DNA from: Candidatus Symbiothrix sp.
Lineage (GTDB): Bacteria > Bacteroidota > Bacteroidia > Bacteroidales > Azobacteroidaceae
Length of the DNA stretch: 37,461 nucleotides
Assembly (NCBI GenBank): GCA_031261285.1
Contig: JAISKM010000138.1
Span: 1 to 37,461 of the forward strand
Direction: 5' to 3'
Shown here: positions 17,114 to 26,264 of the stretch, piece by piece
Layout of the letters: every line of letters starts with the position of its first letter
Numbering within the stretch: the first letter of the stretch is position 1
Made by a program: the position numbers and the translations under genes
The notes under the pieces: generated by a model
The model's database searches: none
The model's input: the letters and a program-made list of their open reading frames with translations, nothing else
What the model was told of the DNA's origin: nothing

Positions 17114-18778
17114 ATGAAAAAGATAATTTTATCAATAACAGTTATAAGTGCTTTAATATTAAGCGCTTGCAGCGACTTTCTGGATATTAAACAGAATGAC
17201 AGTATTACAAGTGATGCCTTGTCGGCTGAAAACTTGAACTCGCTTACTGCGCCCCTGTACAATTATGTGTGGTATAGTTTCAATAACAATTTTAATTTGG
17301 GTATTGGCGATGGTATGTCTTATAATCTGAACCATAATAGCACGTACATAGAACCATATACCACATTAAATGTTACAGGACTAACAAGTAATTTGCAGGA
17401 AGCATGGGGTTCATTTTATAATGTTGTGCAGCTTTCCAACAAAGTAATTATTACCGTTAATTTGGTAGATGCAGACGAAACAGCAAAAACACAATGTATT
17501 GCCGAAGCGCGTTTTATGCGCGGAGTTGCCTATTGGTATTTGGCTTCGCTTTGGGGCAATGCGGTTATTTCGGAAGACCCAACACTGCTCGTGAATAATC
17601 CGCTGGTGAATACCAATCCGAAAAAAGACGTGTTTGAGATTGCTATTCGCGATTTGGAATTTGCGGCAAAGTATCTGCCCGCAAATTCGAGTGCGGTGGG
17701 TCATGTCAATCGTTACAGTGCTTTTGGAATGCTTTCGCGTGTGTATTTGGACTTTTCAGGCTACGTTGCCTCTAATTACGGAGAAAATCCCAACTGCAGC
17801 ACTCGCGATGAAACTTATTTGGAATTGGCGCGAAAAGCAGCCGAAAAGGTAATTGGCAGCGGCCGGTTCCAACTTTTGCCCAACTATCCCGATTTGTTCA
17901 AAATTGAATTTAATAACAATTCCGAGTCATTGTTTGCCTTTCAGTGGGTGCCGGGTGTTAATGGTAATAATAATTATGGTGTTACTAACTCGACAGTTTC
18001 CTATATAGCAGCCATTGGCGTTGCATCTGCAGGTGAAGCGTGGGGCAACTATGTCACTGCCACGTATGATGTGCTGAAGGAATATGAAACGGCTGACAGT
18101 ATTCGCCGCAAAGCAACGTGGATGGGCTGGGGCGATTTTTATCCCGAAATCAATAAAGCAGAAGGCGGATTGCATATCGGCGACGGCGATGGTGAATATA
18201 ATAACGGACGGAATGCCAATACGGTTTTGAATATCAAAAAAGGTGTTACCGGCAATCAAAAAGATAATGATGCTATTAATACCCGTAATTCGGGGTGGGA
18301 CAATTATGTATTGCGCTATGCTGAAGTATTGCTCAACTATGCCGACGCCGTTCTTGGGAACAATCCCAACACGACTGATGCCAAAGCGTTGGAATATTTC
18401 AATGCCATACGCACACGTGCAAAAATGCCCACAAAAGCGAGCATTGCTTACGAAGACTTGCGCCACGAACGCCGCATAGAATTTTGTGTGGAAGGACGTT
18501 ATTGGTTTGAATTGGTGGCTCGCTCGTATTACAAGCAACAGGAAGTCGTTAATTACATTAATGCACAAAACAGAAAAACAGATTATGCTTATCTGTTCTA
18601 TCCGCCCAGCGACTTGCAAGCTGACCCTGAAAGAGATCAAAATCGCGCTGCCGGTACAGCTACTGCGGCAACGTTTAAGTTGCCCTATCCCGAATCGGAA
18701 CTCATTCAAAATCCGAAATTGGGCGATGCACCTGTTCCTTATGTATTTACGGAAGCAAGAATTACAGATTTGTTCTAA
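17114..18778 (+). CDS. SusD/RagB-family nutrient-binding lipoprotein
   Basis: A 554-residue lipoprotein with lipobox LSAC (Cys19) followed by SDFLDI, typical of SusD proteins. The helical TPR-like scaffold is visible (ARFMRGVAYWYLASLWGN) and the conserved C-terminal block HERRIEFCVEGRYWFELVAR is intact. SusD forms the lid over the SusC barrel and binds the incoming oligosaccharide at the cell surface. It is co-transcribed with susC and with the surface glycan-binding gene that begins 27 bp downstream. Length and motifs are normal for the family. Confidence 0.95.
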   Translation: MKKIILSITVISALILSACSDFLDIKQNDSITSDALSAENLNSLTAPLYNYVWYSFNNNFNLGIGDGMSYNLNHNSTYIEPYTTLNVTGLTSNLQEAWGSFYNVVQLSNKVIITVNLVDADETAKTQCIAEARFMRGVAYWYLASLWGNAVISEDPTLLVNNPLVNTNPKKDVFEIAIRDLEFAAKYLPANSSAVGHVNRYSAFGMLSRVYLDFSGYVASNYGENPNCSTRDETYLELARKAAEKVIGSGRFQLLPNYPDLFKIEFNNNSESLFAFQWVPGVNGNNNYGVTNSTVSYIAAIGVASAGEAWGNYVTATYDVLKEYETADSIRRKATWMGWGDFYPEINKAEGGLHIGDGDGEYNNGRNANTVLNIKKGVTGNQKDNDAINTRNSGWDNYVLRYAEVLLNYADAVLGNNPNTTDAKALEYFNAIRTRAKMPTKASIAYEDLRHERRIEFCVEGRYWFELVARSYYKQQEVVNYINAQNRKTDYAYLFYPPSDLQADPERDQNRAAGTATAATFKLPYPESELIQNPKLGDAPVPYVFTEARITDLF

Positions 18779-18805
18779 TGAAATTAATTTTTAATAGAAA
18801 AGAAG

Positions 18806-20149
18806 ATGAAAAATAAAATATTAAAAAATAGATGGATTTTTGCAGCATTGATTGCCGGCATGCTTGGATTTAGTTCCTGCAAAGACGATGATAATGCAGA
18901 TTCGGGTGCACCTGCACAAATAAACAAAGTATATTTGGAAGATGCTCAATCCAATGTGCCCGACAGAGATTTGGCACCTTACGGCAATTTTGTCCGCTTA
19001 GGGCAAACCATTCGTCTCGAAGGCAGTGGCTTTGTGGGAGTTACCAAAGTATTGGTCAATGGGTATGAATTACTCTTCAATCCGGTGTATGTTTCCGATA
19101 AGTCGATGATCGTTCAAGTATCAAGCAAAGTGCCGGTAGCCGATGTGGATCCTGCTTACAAAAACAAAATTTGTTTGGTCAAAGGCAGCCATACGACCTA
19201 TTTCGACCTTGAAGTACGGGCAGCCGCACCCAGTATTACCGGTATTTCGCACACTATGCCGGTGGCAGGCGATCCCATTACCATTTATGGTACCCGGTTG
19301 CAGGGCGTTACGAGCATCACCTTTCCGGGCGATGTGGTGGTAACGAGCGGCATCGTTTCTGACGATGAAGCCGGCGAATGGGTGACAGTCACCGTTCCTG
19401 CCGGAGTATCTAACGACGGAGGTTCTATTTTTATAGCCTGTGCTAATGGCGGTGCTTATTCGCCGGCTTACTTCAACTACAAGAAAGGTGTACTGCTGAA
19501 TTTTGATGACGTAAGTACATGGGGTTATAGTGGTGGCGAAGTATCCGGTGACTTGGATGCCACTCTTCCTGCAAGTGGAGATGGACCTAAGTCGCAAGGC
19601 AACTATCGGTCGCTGAATAAAGACGGAAAAACAATAGCAGCTTCCGAGTCGACTACTCCCGATGCTTTTTCCAAAGCATGGATGAACAACAGTAAATGGT
19701 CTCCTATCCTGTATACGACTTTTTCGCCGGCTACTTCTTGCGACCAGTTGGCTGTGCAAATGGATATTTATTTTGAAGGTACATGGAATTCAGGTGATAT
19801 TCGTTTTGTGGTTGCCGATGGCTACGGTGTATCCAGTTATTGTATGATTTATGCACCATGGGTGTCGGGAGGGGCACGTGTTCCTTTTGTAAGCCCGGGA
19901 AGTTGGTTCACGGTTACGCTACCGCTTAGCGAGAGCAGTGAAGTGAATGCAAGCAATAATTTTGCAGGCAAAACGTTAGCCGAGCTATTAGCAATTGCAG
20001 CAGCACAATGGGATCAATCAGGTCCTCACATGGAAAACGGCCCTTGGAAAGGTGTTGCCGCACAAGCGACCGATATAAATGTGTATTTCGATAATATTCG
20101 TTTTGTGCCGCTTACAACACCAACATTCAGTGATTTTCCCGAGGAATAG
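18806..20149 (+). CDS. Surface glycan-binding lipoprotein with IPT/TIG domains
   Basis: A 447-residue lipoprotein with lipobox FSSC (Cys25) and an acidic KDDDN stretch after it, a pattern linked to surface export. Two IPT/TIG-like Ig folds follow (about 38-135 and about 138-225, the second from PSITGISHTMPVAGDPITIYG). The C-terminal part (about 228-447) is a beta-sandwich ending in INVYFDNIRFVPL, the likely glycan-binding module. This position (third gene after susC and susD) and layout match the surface glycan-binding proteins of xylan loci. It has no catalytic residues I recognise. The following GH10 gene starts 46 bp downstream. Confidence 0.88.
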   Translation: MKNKILKNRWIFAALIAGMLGFSSCKDDDNADSGAPAQINKVYLEDAQSNVPDRDLAPYGNFVRLGQTIRLEGSGFVGVTKVLVNGYELLFNPVYVSDKSMIVQVSSKVPVADVDPAYKNKICLVKGSHTTYFDLEVRAAAPSITGISHTMPVAGDPITIYGTRLQGVTSITFPGDVVVTSGIVSDDEAGEWVTVTVPAGVSNDGGSIFIACANGGAYSPAYFNYKKGVLLNFDDVSTWGYSGGEVSGDLDATLPASGDGPKSQGNYRSLNKDGKTIAASESTTPDAFSKAWMNNSKWSPILYTTFSPATSCDQLAVQMDIYFEGTWNSGDIRFVVADGYGVSSYCMIYAPWVSGGARVPFVSPGSWFTVTLPLSESSEVNASNNFAGKTLAELLAIAAAQWDQSGPHMENGPWKGVAAQATDINVYFDNIRFVPLTTPTFSDFPEE

Positions 20150-20150
20150 T

Positions 20151-20195
20151 AATTCAATTAAAAATTACGAATTACGAATTAAAAATTATACAATT
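20151..20195 (+). repeat. Heptameric repeat between SGBP and GH10 genes
   Basis: AATTACG twice (20163-20176), then AATTAAA and AATTATA, with a degenerate AATTCAA unit before. The period is 7 bp throughout and it fills the whole intergenic gap inside a co-transcribed unit, so it is not a terminator. Confidence 0.8.
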
Positions 20196-22433
20196 ATGAA
20201 ACAGAATAAGATATTAACAGTTGCCGTCCTCGCCGTTCTGACTTTCGGTTTGACTGCTTGTGACGATGATAAAATGAATTGGGGCAAAGACCCGTCGTAT
20301 GGCGATGTGGCAAGTTCCGAACTGCCCTTGCAATTGCAGGAAGCCATTTCCCGCTACGAAGTGCTCAACAGTTATACCACGATGACGCTTGGCGTAGGGA
20401 TTGACTTTAATTTGTATCTGAACGATGAAACGTACCGGAATATTGTCAATCAGAATTTTGATGAGATCACTCCCGGAAACGAAATGAAACAGGATGCGCT
20501 CATGAAAAATGACGGTTCGCTCGACTTTACGACTGCCGACGCACTCGTTAATGCGTTCAAAACCGCAGGACTGACCGTTTATGGACACACGCTTGTTTGG
20601 CACAGTCAACAACGAGCAAGTTATTTGAATAGTTTGATTAAACCGACAATTATTCCGGGTCCCGCGGGTGAAAGTTTGATTGTCGGGGATTTTGAAGACG
20701 GTCTGAATGGTTTTAATGTCCCTTTTGGTGATCCTCTCAGTTTAAGTACCGAGGTCGCCATTGGAAATCAATCCATGCAGGTGACAGTTGGCGATGGGGT
20801 AGCCGGTAAGTATGACCGGCAAGTCAATAGCCCGCCTTTTGCGATTATCGAGGGGCATCATTACGGCATCTCTTTCTTTATCAAATCAAATAAACCGGGT
20901 CAGGTGGGTATAGATTTAAATGGATCTTCCTCTGTTGCCAATCCATACCCATGGGTAAATGTAAACGGAACGGGAATGGAATTAGCACCCACCGATGCTG
21001 CCGGATGGACGCAAGTAACTTTAGGTACAGAAGGTTTTGAAGCAACTGCAAATGATGATGCTATGATCTTCCGGTTTTTGTTAGGGGCTGTGAAAGATGT
21101 CATTTATTACATTGATAATGTAGAAGTGACGGATTTGGATGCTGCACCCGCCGAGATTAACTTAGTGGAAAATGGTGGCTTTGAAAGTGGTGATTTGACC
21201 AAATGGTCGGCCTTAAATGCCGGTGCGGGAATTTCCGTTTCAGCCGATGCCAAATATTCAGGTGATTATGGTTTGAAAGCGATTTCGAGTGCTACTTCGT
21301 CTAACGATTGGGATTTACAGTTTGCAGCCGATGCCATTACGTTAGACCCGACAAAAACTTACACTTTTTCGTTTATGATTAAGTCGGACATTGCCGGTAA
21401 AGGGCGTATTTCTTTCCCCGGTGGAATGAATGGAAACGAATATCCGTGGTTGGATTGGGACGGAACAGGTACGGCAAGAGACTTTACCACTTCAAGCACA
21501 TGGAAATTAATCTCTGTGGATGTTACTAACACTACAACGCTAAACTTGCAATTTGATTTGGGCACGGTTCCGGATGTTACCTATTTTATTGACGATGTAA
21601 AAGTAGTGGAAAAACCGGCAACGCCGGCAGTAGAAGCTTTAAGAGCAAAATCTGCCTTGCGTGCCGCAACGATCATTGAAAAAACACCGGAAGAAAAGGC
21701 TGAAATTATCGGTGCCGTTTTGAATAGCTATGTGACTGATGTGGCAGCCCATTTTAAAGGAAAAGTAGCCGCTTGGGACGTTGTGAATGAGGCATTGAAC
21801 GAAAACGGAACGGTGCGCACGGGCGAAGAAGACTTGTCTGCCACCAGCACTTTCTACTGGCAATATTATTTAGGCAAGGACTATGCAGTGACGGCATTCA
21901 AGGCAGCACGTGCAGCCGACGCCAATAGTGCCGAACTGTTTATCAACGAATACAACCTTGAATCCTCCAACAACAAATTGGAAGGTTTGATTAACTACGT
22001 GCAATACATTGAAGGCCAAGGTGCGAGCATTGATGGTATCGGTACGCAAATGCACATGGACATCAAATATACCACCAAAGATGGTATTGACAACATGTTC
22101 AAAAAATTGGCTGCAACCGGTAAGTTGATTAAAATTTCGGAAATGGACATCAAAGCAGGCGAGTCGCCCACAGCGGAAGATTATGCCGCACAAGCGGAAT
22201 TGTATCGCTATGCCATCGAATCGTTCATCAAAAATGTTCCCGAACCACAACGTTACGGTGCCACCGTTTGGAGCATTTCCGACAATGACAAAGAACATGA
22301 GTATTGGCTCAAAGGCGATAAACCATGTCTTTGGGATGCTGACTATGCCCGCAAACATGCTTACAAAGGCTTTGCCGACGGCTTAGCCGGAAAAGATGTG
22401 AGCGCAGACTTCTCCGGTGATTTGCAATATTAA
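20196..22433 (+). CDS. Surface GH10 endo-beta-1,4-xylanase with two inserted carbohydrate-binding modules
   Basis: A 745-residue lipoprotein (lipobox LTAC, Cys22, then DDDK). The start at 20196 is chosen because the signal peptide begins there; the frame runs further upstream into the preceding gene. The GH10 barrel is split: the first part (about 40-150) reaches TPGNEMKQD and YGHTLVWHSQ, then two beta-sandwich modules of CBM4/CBM9 type lie at about 161-313 (VGDFEDGLNGF) and 320-470 (ENGGFESGDLTKW), each ending in a YxIDxVxV strand. The barrel resumes near residue 490. The acid/base is E532 (WDVVNEAL) and the nucleophile E649 (KISEMDI). This split architecture is known for Bacteroidetes surface xylanases, where it cuts polymer for SusCD import. 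Last gene of the susC unit. Confidence 0.93.
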   Translation: MKQNKILTVAVLAVLTFGLTACDDDKMNWGKDPSYGDVASSELPLQLQEAISRYEVLNSYTTMTLGVGIDFNLYLNDETYRNIVNQNFDEITPGNEMKQDALMKNDGSLDFTTADALVNAFKTAGLTVYGHTLVWHSQQRASYLNSLIKPTIIPGPAGESLIVGDFEDGLNGFNVPFGDPLSLSTEVAIGNQSMQVTVGDGVAGKYDRQVNSPPFAIIEGHHYGISFFIKSNKPGQVGIDLNGSSSVANPYPWVNVNGTGMELAPTDAAGWTQVTLGTEGFEATANDDAMIFRFLLGAVKDVIYYIDNVEVTDLDAAPAEINLVENGGFESGDLTKWSALNAGAGISVSADAKYSGDYGLKAISSATSSNDWDLQFAADAITLDPTKTYTFSFMIKSDIAGKGRISFPGGMNGNEYPWLDWDGTGTARDFTTSSTWKLISVDVTNTTTLNLQFDLGTVPDVTYFIDDVKVVEKPATPAVEALRAKSALRAATIIEKTPEEKAEIIGAVLNSYVTDVAAHFKGKVAAWDVVNEALNENGTVRTGEEDLSATSTFYWQYYLGKDYAVTAFKAARAADANSAELFINEYNLESSNNKLEGLINYVQYIEGQGASIDGIGTQMHMDIKYTTKDGIDNMFKKLAATGKLIKISEMDIKAGESPTAEDYAAQAELYRYAIESFIKNVPEPQRYGATVWSISDNDKEHEYWLKGDKPCLWDADYARKHAYKGFADGLAGKDVSADFSGDLQY

Positions 22434-22465
22434 TGTTTAAAACAAAGGTTCATCATAATTTAATT

Positions 22466-22497
22466 AAAGAAGCTGCTCGCTATGAGTGGCTTCTTTT
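22466..22497 (+). terminator. Intrinsic terminator of the susC-GH10 unit
   Basis: AAAGAAGCTGCTC (22466-22478) pairs with GAGTGGCTTCTTT (22484-22496) around the loop GCTAT and runs into five T. The stem and loop pattern is that of the terminators at 343 and 13755. Confidence 0.9.
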
Positions 22498-22520
22498 TGC
22501 TGTTTTCTTAATTTTGTTTT

Positions 22521-22552
22521 TTTGCACATATCAGAAAAAAGTTGTACCTTTG
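22521..22552 (+). promoter_or_regulatory. Promoter of the DUF3791-DUF3990 pair
   Basis: TTTG (22521-22524) and TACCTTTG (22545-22552) are 20 bp apart, a near-consensus Bacteroidota promoter of the constitutive kind. It contrasts with the activator-type promoters of the xylan units and supports the pair being independent cargo. Confidence 0.8.
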
Positions 22553-22576
22553 TAGGGCAAATTAAAACATGACAAT

Positions 22577-22813
22577 ATGGAAACAAAAACATTGGATAAG
22601 GAAACACGAAACAAGATTCGTTTTGTGACGTTTATTATTCCGGAATTTGCGCGTACATATAAGATGAATAAACAAGATGCTTATTTTTATTTGAAAAAAT
22701 ATGGCGGGCTGGATTATCTTTACAAATGTTGGTGGGCTTTGCACATTGATAACCCTTTTTGGGCAGTGAGAGACCTTTATAAAGTTTGCCGTAGCAATGG
22801 AGGATACAGATAG
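22577..22813 (+). CDS. DUF3791-family small protein, probable antitoxin partner
   Basis: A 78-residue basic and aromatic-rich protein. The pattern IIPEFARTYKMNKQDAYFYLKKYGGLDYLYKCWW matches, as I recall it, DUF3791, whose genes typically precede DUF3990 genes. Its TAG stop directly abuts the ATG of the next gene, implying translational coupling. The small first gene of such a pair would usually be the antitoxin or a specificity partner; that role is inferred from layout only. It has its own consensus promoter just upstream. Confidence 0.75.
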   Translation: METKTLDKETRNKIRFVTFIIPEFARTYKMNKQDAYFYLKKYGGLDYLYKCWWALHIDNPFWAVRDLYKVCRSNGGYR

Positions 22814-23488
22814 ATGAAAGTTTTTCACGGTAGCGATACGCCTATTGAAGCCATTGACCTGAGCAAATGTAAAACAGGACGGGATTTTGGACAGGGTTTT
22901 TATGTCACTAAATTTCGTCGACAAGCTGAAGATATAGCCGTAAGAGTATCCGAATGGAACAAAACAAACCCTGTGATAACCGAATTTGAATTTAATGAAT
23001 TTGCCTACAATGATAACGAGCTGAATATCCTCCGTTTCGATAACTACACGGACGAATGGCTTGATTTTATCCTGCTTAATCGAAGCAATATGGAACTCCA
23101 ACCAGCGCATTTATTCGATATTATTGAAGGTCCGGTCGCGGATGATGATGTAACGGCTCGCATTTATGACTATCTCAATGGTGATGTATCCAAAGAAGAG
23201 TTTCTCACAGAACTCAAATTCAAGAAACCGATGCATCAATTGTGTTTTTGTACCTTTCAATCTTTACAGATGCTTAAACTAAACTATGCAGCCGATGGAA
23301 AAATCATGCACATTGATGACTATATTCTCGAAGCCCTCGTAATCGAATATAATTTGGAGGATGCAAAAGCTGCAGACCTCTATTATGCTTCAAAAACCTA
23401 CTCCCAATTGATTGACGAGACCACAGGGCTATTTCAAAAGCCATGGACGGAAGTTTACAAGTTTCTTTTGCAGGAATTAAAACTATAA
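22814..23488 (+). CDS. DUF3990-family protein, ADP-ribosyltransferase-like (putative toxin)
   Basis: A 224-residue cytoplasmic protein. The N-terminal VFHGSD (H5) and the following DFGQGFYVT (Y30) block with an Ala-rich helix after it look like the first two motifs of the H-Y-E type ADP-ribosyltransferase fold, to which I believe DUF3990 is related. The third motif (Glu or Gln) cannot be placed with certainty. A C-terminal helical extension of about 75 residues, including DDYILEALVIEYN, is present. With the abutting DUF3791 gene it forms a compact two-gene cassette with toxin-antitoxin architecture, set between the terminator of the GH10 unit and the promoter of GH67. Toxicity and target are untested. 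Confidence 0.7.
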   Translation: MKVFHGSDTPIEAIDLSKCKTGRDFGQGFYVTKFRRQAEDIAVRVSEWNKTNPVITEFEFNEFAYNDNELNILRFDNYTDEWLDFILLNRSNMELQPAHLFDIIEGPVADDDVTARIYDYLNGDVSKEEFLTELKFKKPMHQLCFCTFQSLQMLKLNYAADGKIMHIDDYILEALVIEYNLEDAKAADLYYASKTYSQLIDETTGLFQKPWTEVYKFLLQELKL

Positions 23489-23505
23489 TTATTGGAAGTA
23501 AGATG

Positions 23506-23513
23506 TAACTTTG
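23506..23513 (+). promoter_or_regulatory. -7 box of the GH67 gene
   Basis: TAACTTTG, about 20 bp before the ATG. No -33 box and no copy of the shared direct-repeat operator at the expected position, so GH67 seems to be regulated separately from the other xylan units. Confidence 0.6.
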
Positions 23514-23532
23514 CATACTAATTTTTAGAATT

Positions 23533-25581
23533 ATGACAAAATATCAACTACTGACTGTATTATTACTACTTTTCTGTCTGACACCTGTGCGGGCAGAAGA
23601 CGGCTCACGCTTGTGGTTGCGTGCTGATGCCTCGGCTCAAGCAAAAGTAACCGCAAATAAAAAAAGCCCAACCATCGACATTGCTATCAAGGAATTGCAA
23701 ACGAACTGGCACGGGGACAAGGTCAATCTTGTCATTCCCGCGAAGGCGGGAATCCCCTCGTCTGCGGGACTGACGAAAGAAGGAATGACAGGGGAAGGCT
23801 ATTCTATTACAGGAGATGCAAAAAAAGGAATTACCATATCTGCGTTTTCTGAGCAGGGATTATTGTATGGTGCCTATCATTTACTGCGTTTACAGGAAAC
23901 GGGTAGGGTAGAGTACCCTTTGAATATTCAAGAATCGCCCCAATATAATTTGCGCATCCTCAATCATTGGGACAATCTTGATGGCACAGTCGAACGCGGT
24001 TACGCCGGACATTCCATTTGGAAATGGGACGAATTGCCGAATACGATTTCGCCCCGATACAAAGAATATGCGCGTGCCAATGCCTCTATCGGCATCAATG
24101 CGACGGTCTTGAACAATGTGAATGCCTCGCCGAAAATCTTGACTGCGGAACTATTGGAAAAAGTAAAAGCGATTGCAAATGAATTACGCCCTTATGGCAT
24201 CAAAGTCTATTTGTCGGTCAATTTTTCATCGCCGGCAATTTTGGACGGTTTGAAAACTTCCGACCCTTTGGATAAAGACGTGCAAGGTTGGTGGAAAAAT
24301 AAAGTCAAGGAAATTTATCGCATTATTCCCGATTTTGGCGGTTTTTTAGTCAAAGCCAACTCTGAAGGACAACCCGGCCCGCAAGATTTCGGACGCACGC
24401 ACGCCGATGGTGCCAACATGTTGGCAGATGCCTTGAAACCGTACCATGGCATCGTGATGTGGCGCGCCTTTGTATACAGTCCTTCCAACGAAGACCGGGC
24501 CAAACAGGCTTATCTGGAGTTTATGCCTTTGGACGGTCAATTTCGCGACAATGTGATTATTCAAGTGAAAAATGGTCCGATAGACTTCCAACCCCGTGAA
24601 CCGTTCAGTCCGTTATTTGGTGCGATGAAACATACCGGTGTGATGGCAGAAGTGCAAGTCACGCAAGAATATTTAGGACATTCCAACCACTTGGCTTTTT
24701 TGGCTCCAATGTGGCAAGAGTTTTTAGAAAGCGATACCTACGCCAATGGCAAAGGCTCGTTTGTGGCGAATACCATCTCGGCGATTGCCGGTGTGTCGAA
24801 TATCGGTGATGACATTAATTGGACCGGAAGCCATTTAGCGCAAGCGAATTGGTATGCTTTCGGACGGTTGGCTTGGAATCCGCAACTGAGTTCCGAGCAA
24901 ATTGCCGATGAATGGATACGCCAAACATTTTCGCAAGACGAATCTTTTGTGGAGCCTGTAAAGACTATGATGCTCAACTCTTGGGAGGCAGTGGTCAATT
25001 ATATGATGCCGTTAGGCTTGCATCACATCTTTGCGGTGGGTCACCATTATGGACCGGAGCCGTGGGGCATTATTCCCGGTGGCCGTCCCGATTGGCAACC
25101 TTGGTATTTTCATAATGCCGACACAATAGGATTAGGATTTGACCGTTCCAGTACGGGAAGCAATGCCGTGTCGCAATATTTTTCTCCGTTAAAGGAAGAA
25201 TTTAACGATATCAATACTTGTCCGCCTCCTTTTTTGCTGTGGTTTCATCACGTGCCTTGGCAATATAAGTTGCAAAACGGCCGCAGTTTGTGGGACGAAT
25301 TGTGCTACCACTATGACTTGGGCGTGCAACAAGTACGTGATTTTCAAAAAGTGTGGGACAAACAGGAAAGTTATGTGGATGCCGAACGTTTCCAGCACGT
25401 GCAATCTCGTCTGAAAATACAAGCACGCGACGCTCAGTGGTGGAAAGATGCGTGCTTACTCTATTTTCAGGAGTTCTCAAAACAGCCTGTACCCTACGAC
25501 ATTGAGCGTCCGGTCAACGATTTAGAACAATTGAAACAAGTGCGTTTGAATATCAGTAATTACGAAAATGCAAGCAGGTAA
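23533..25581 (+). CDS. GH67 alpha-glucuronidase, periplasmic
   Basis: A 682-residue enzyme that removes 4-O-methyl-glucuronic acid from the terminal xylose of short xylo-oligosaccharides. Signal peptide about 1-22 (ends VRAED) with no lipobox, so probably periplasmic. The N-terminal domain runs to about residue 135, the (beta/alpha)8 barrel to about 470, then a helical C-terminal domain. The catalytic set is clear: E278 in KANSEGQPGP (acid) and D351 in PIDFQ with E379 in TQEYLG (base pair). The spacings of 73 and 28 residues equal those of the well-studied Cellvibrio enzyme. Oddly, residues about 67-86 of the N-terminal domain are encoded by a 59-bp palindromic element. With GH115 it gives the locus both classes of alpha-glucuronidase. 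Confidence 0.93.
   Translation: MTKYQLLTVLLLLFCLTPVRAEDGSRLWLRADASAQAKVTANKKSPTIDIAIKELQTNWHGDKVNLVIPAKAGIPSSAGLTKEGMTGEGYSITGDAKKGITISAFSEQGLLYGAYHLLRLQETGRVEYPLNIQESPQYNLRILNHWDNLDGTVERGYAGHSIWKWDELPNTISPRYKEYARANASIGINATVLNNVNASPKILTAELLEKVKAIANELRPYGIKVYLSVNFSSPAILDGLKTSDPLDKDVQGWWKNKVKEIYRIIPDFGGFLVKANSEGQPGPQDFGRTHADGANMLADALKPYHGIVMWRAFVYSPSNEDRAKQAYLEFMPLDGQFRDNVIIQVKNGPIDFQPREPFSPLFGAMKHTGVMAEVQVTQEYLGHSNHLAFLAPMWQEFLESDTYANGKGSFVANTISAIAGVSNIGDDINWTGSHLAQANWYAFGRLAWNPQLSSEQIADEWIRQTFSQDESFVEPVKTMMLNSWEAVVNYMMPLGLHHIFAVGHHYGPEPWGIIPGGRPDWQPWYFHNADTIGLGFDRSSTGSNAVSQYFSPLKEEFNDINTCPPPFLLWFHHVPWQYKLQNGRSLWDELCYHYDLGVQQVRDFQKVWDKQESYVDAERFQHVQSRLKIQARDAQWWKDACLLYFQEFSKQPVPYDIERPVNDLEQLKQVRLNISNYENASR
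23731..23789 (+). repeat. 59-bp palindromic element inside the GH67 gene
   Basis: Terminal inverted repeats GTCATTCC (23731-23738) and GGAATGAC (23782-23789) enclose an inner CCCGC-GAAG-GCGGG hairpin. It is read in frame as VIPAKAGIPSSAGLTKEGMT, which is low in similarity to anything expected in that domain. Confidence 0.8.
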
Positions 25582-25644
25582 GCAACAATCGTAACCATTT
25601 TATTAAAATGATTAAATGATTTGCTTTGATTTTTAGCGGGTTTT

Positions 25645-26256
25645 TTAGTTTTCTTTCAGTTTTTCTACTGTCTCATCAATCAATGTGTAGCCTTTGGGGG
25701 TGGCGATGCCGCGCACGAAGTTAAGGATAATTACGCGGGCAAATTCATTGATTGAGATGCGGTCGGTGGGCATAAAATCGTCTACCATCAGGCTCCGAAA
25801 CTGGCTTTTCATCAGCCACAAACAGACTTCCAAATTGATGTCGTCGCGAATCAGTCCCTCGTCTATGCCTTTTTGAAACACGGGCATAAACACGTCGAGC
25901 CGTTCGGTATGCGACTGTTCCATCTGTTGATAAATGCGGTGGTAATATTTTCTCAAATCGTAAATAAACGTCTTGTTGACCTGATGCGTATCGTTCAAAT
26001 GCTGGGCATACATCCGCATCATAATGGAAATCAAATTTTCCGAACTCTCGGCAATGCGCCGGACTTCAGCACACATTTGTTCGTTGTGCGTGGTCAAACA
26101 AGCTTCCAGCAGTTCTTCTTTGTCCTGAAATTGTTCATAAAGCGTCCGTTTCGATATTCCCATGTGGTTGGCAATATCGGACATCGTCATACTTTTGATG
26201 CCTTGCTTCAAAAACAAATGACGCGCTTCCTCAATAATTCGATTCCGCTGTTCCAT
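25645..26256 (-). CDS. TetR/AcrR-family transcriptional regulator
   Basis: A 203-residue TetR-type repressor. The N-terminal three-helix DNA-binding domain (about 3-50) has the usual pattern: RIIEEARHLFLKQGIKSMTMSDIANHMGISKRTLYEQFQDKEEL is interrupted by no gaps in frame, and SKRTLYEQF is the recognition helix. The rest is an all-helical ligand/dimer domain. A longer frame exists, but its extra 13 residues would overlap the -7 box, so the start at 26256 is preferred; this leaves almost no leader. A perfect 12-bp inverted repeat between the -33 and -7 boxes suggests autoregulation. No efflux genes adjoin it, so the regulated target is unknown. It is convergent with GH67. Confidence 0.88.
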   Translation of the reverse strand: MEQRNRIIEEARHLFLKQGIKSMTMSDIANHMGISKRTLYEQFQDKEELLEACLTTHNEQMCAEVRRIAESSENLISIMMRMYAQHLNDTHQVNKTFIYDLRKYYHRIYQQMEQSHTERLDVFMPVFQKGIDEGLIRDDINLEVCLWLMKSQFRSLMVDDFMPTDRISINEFARVIILNFVRGIATPKGYTLIDETVEKLKEN

Positions 26257-26264
26257 TCCGGGTG

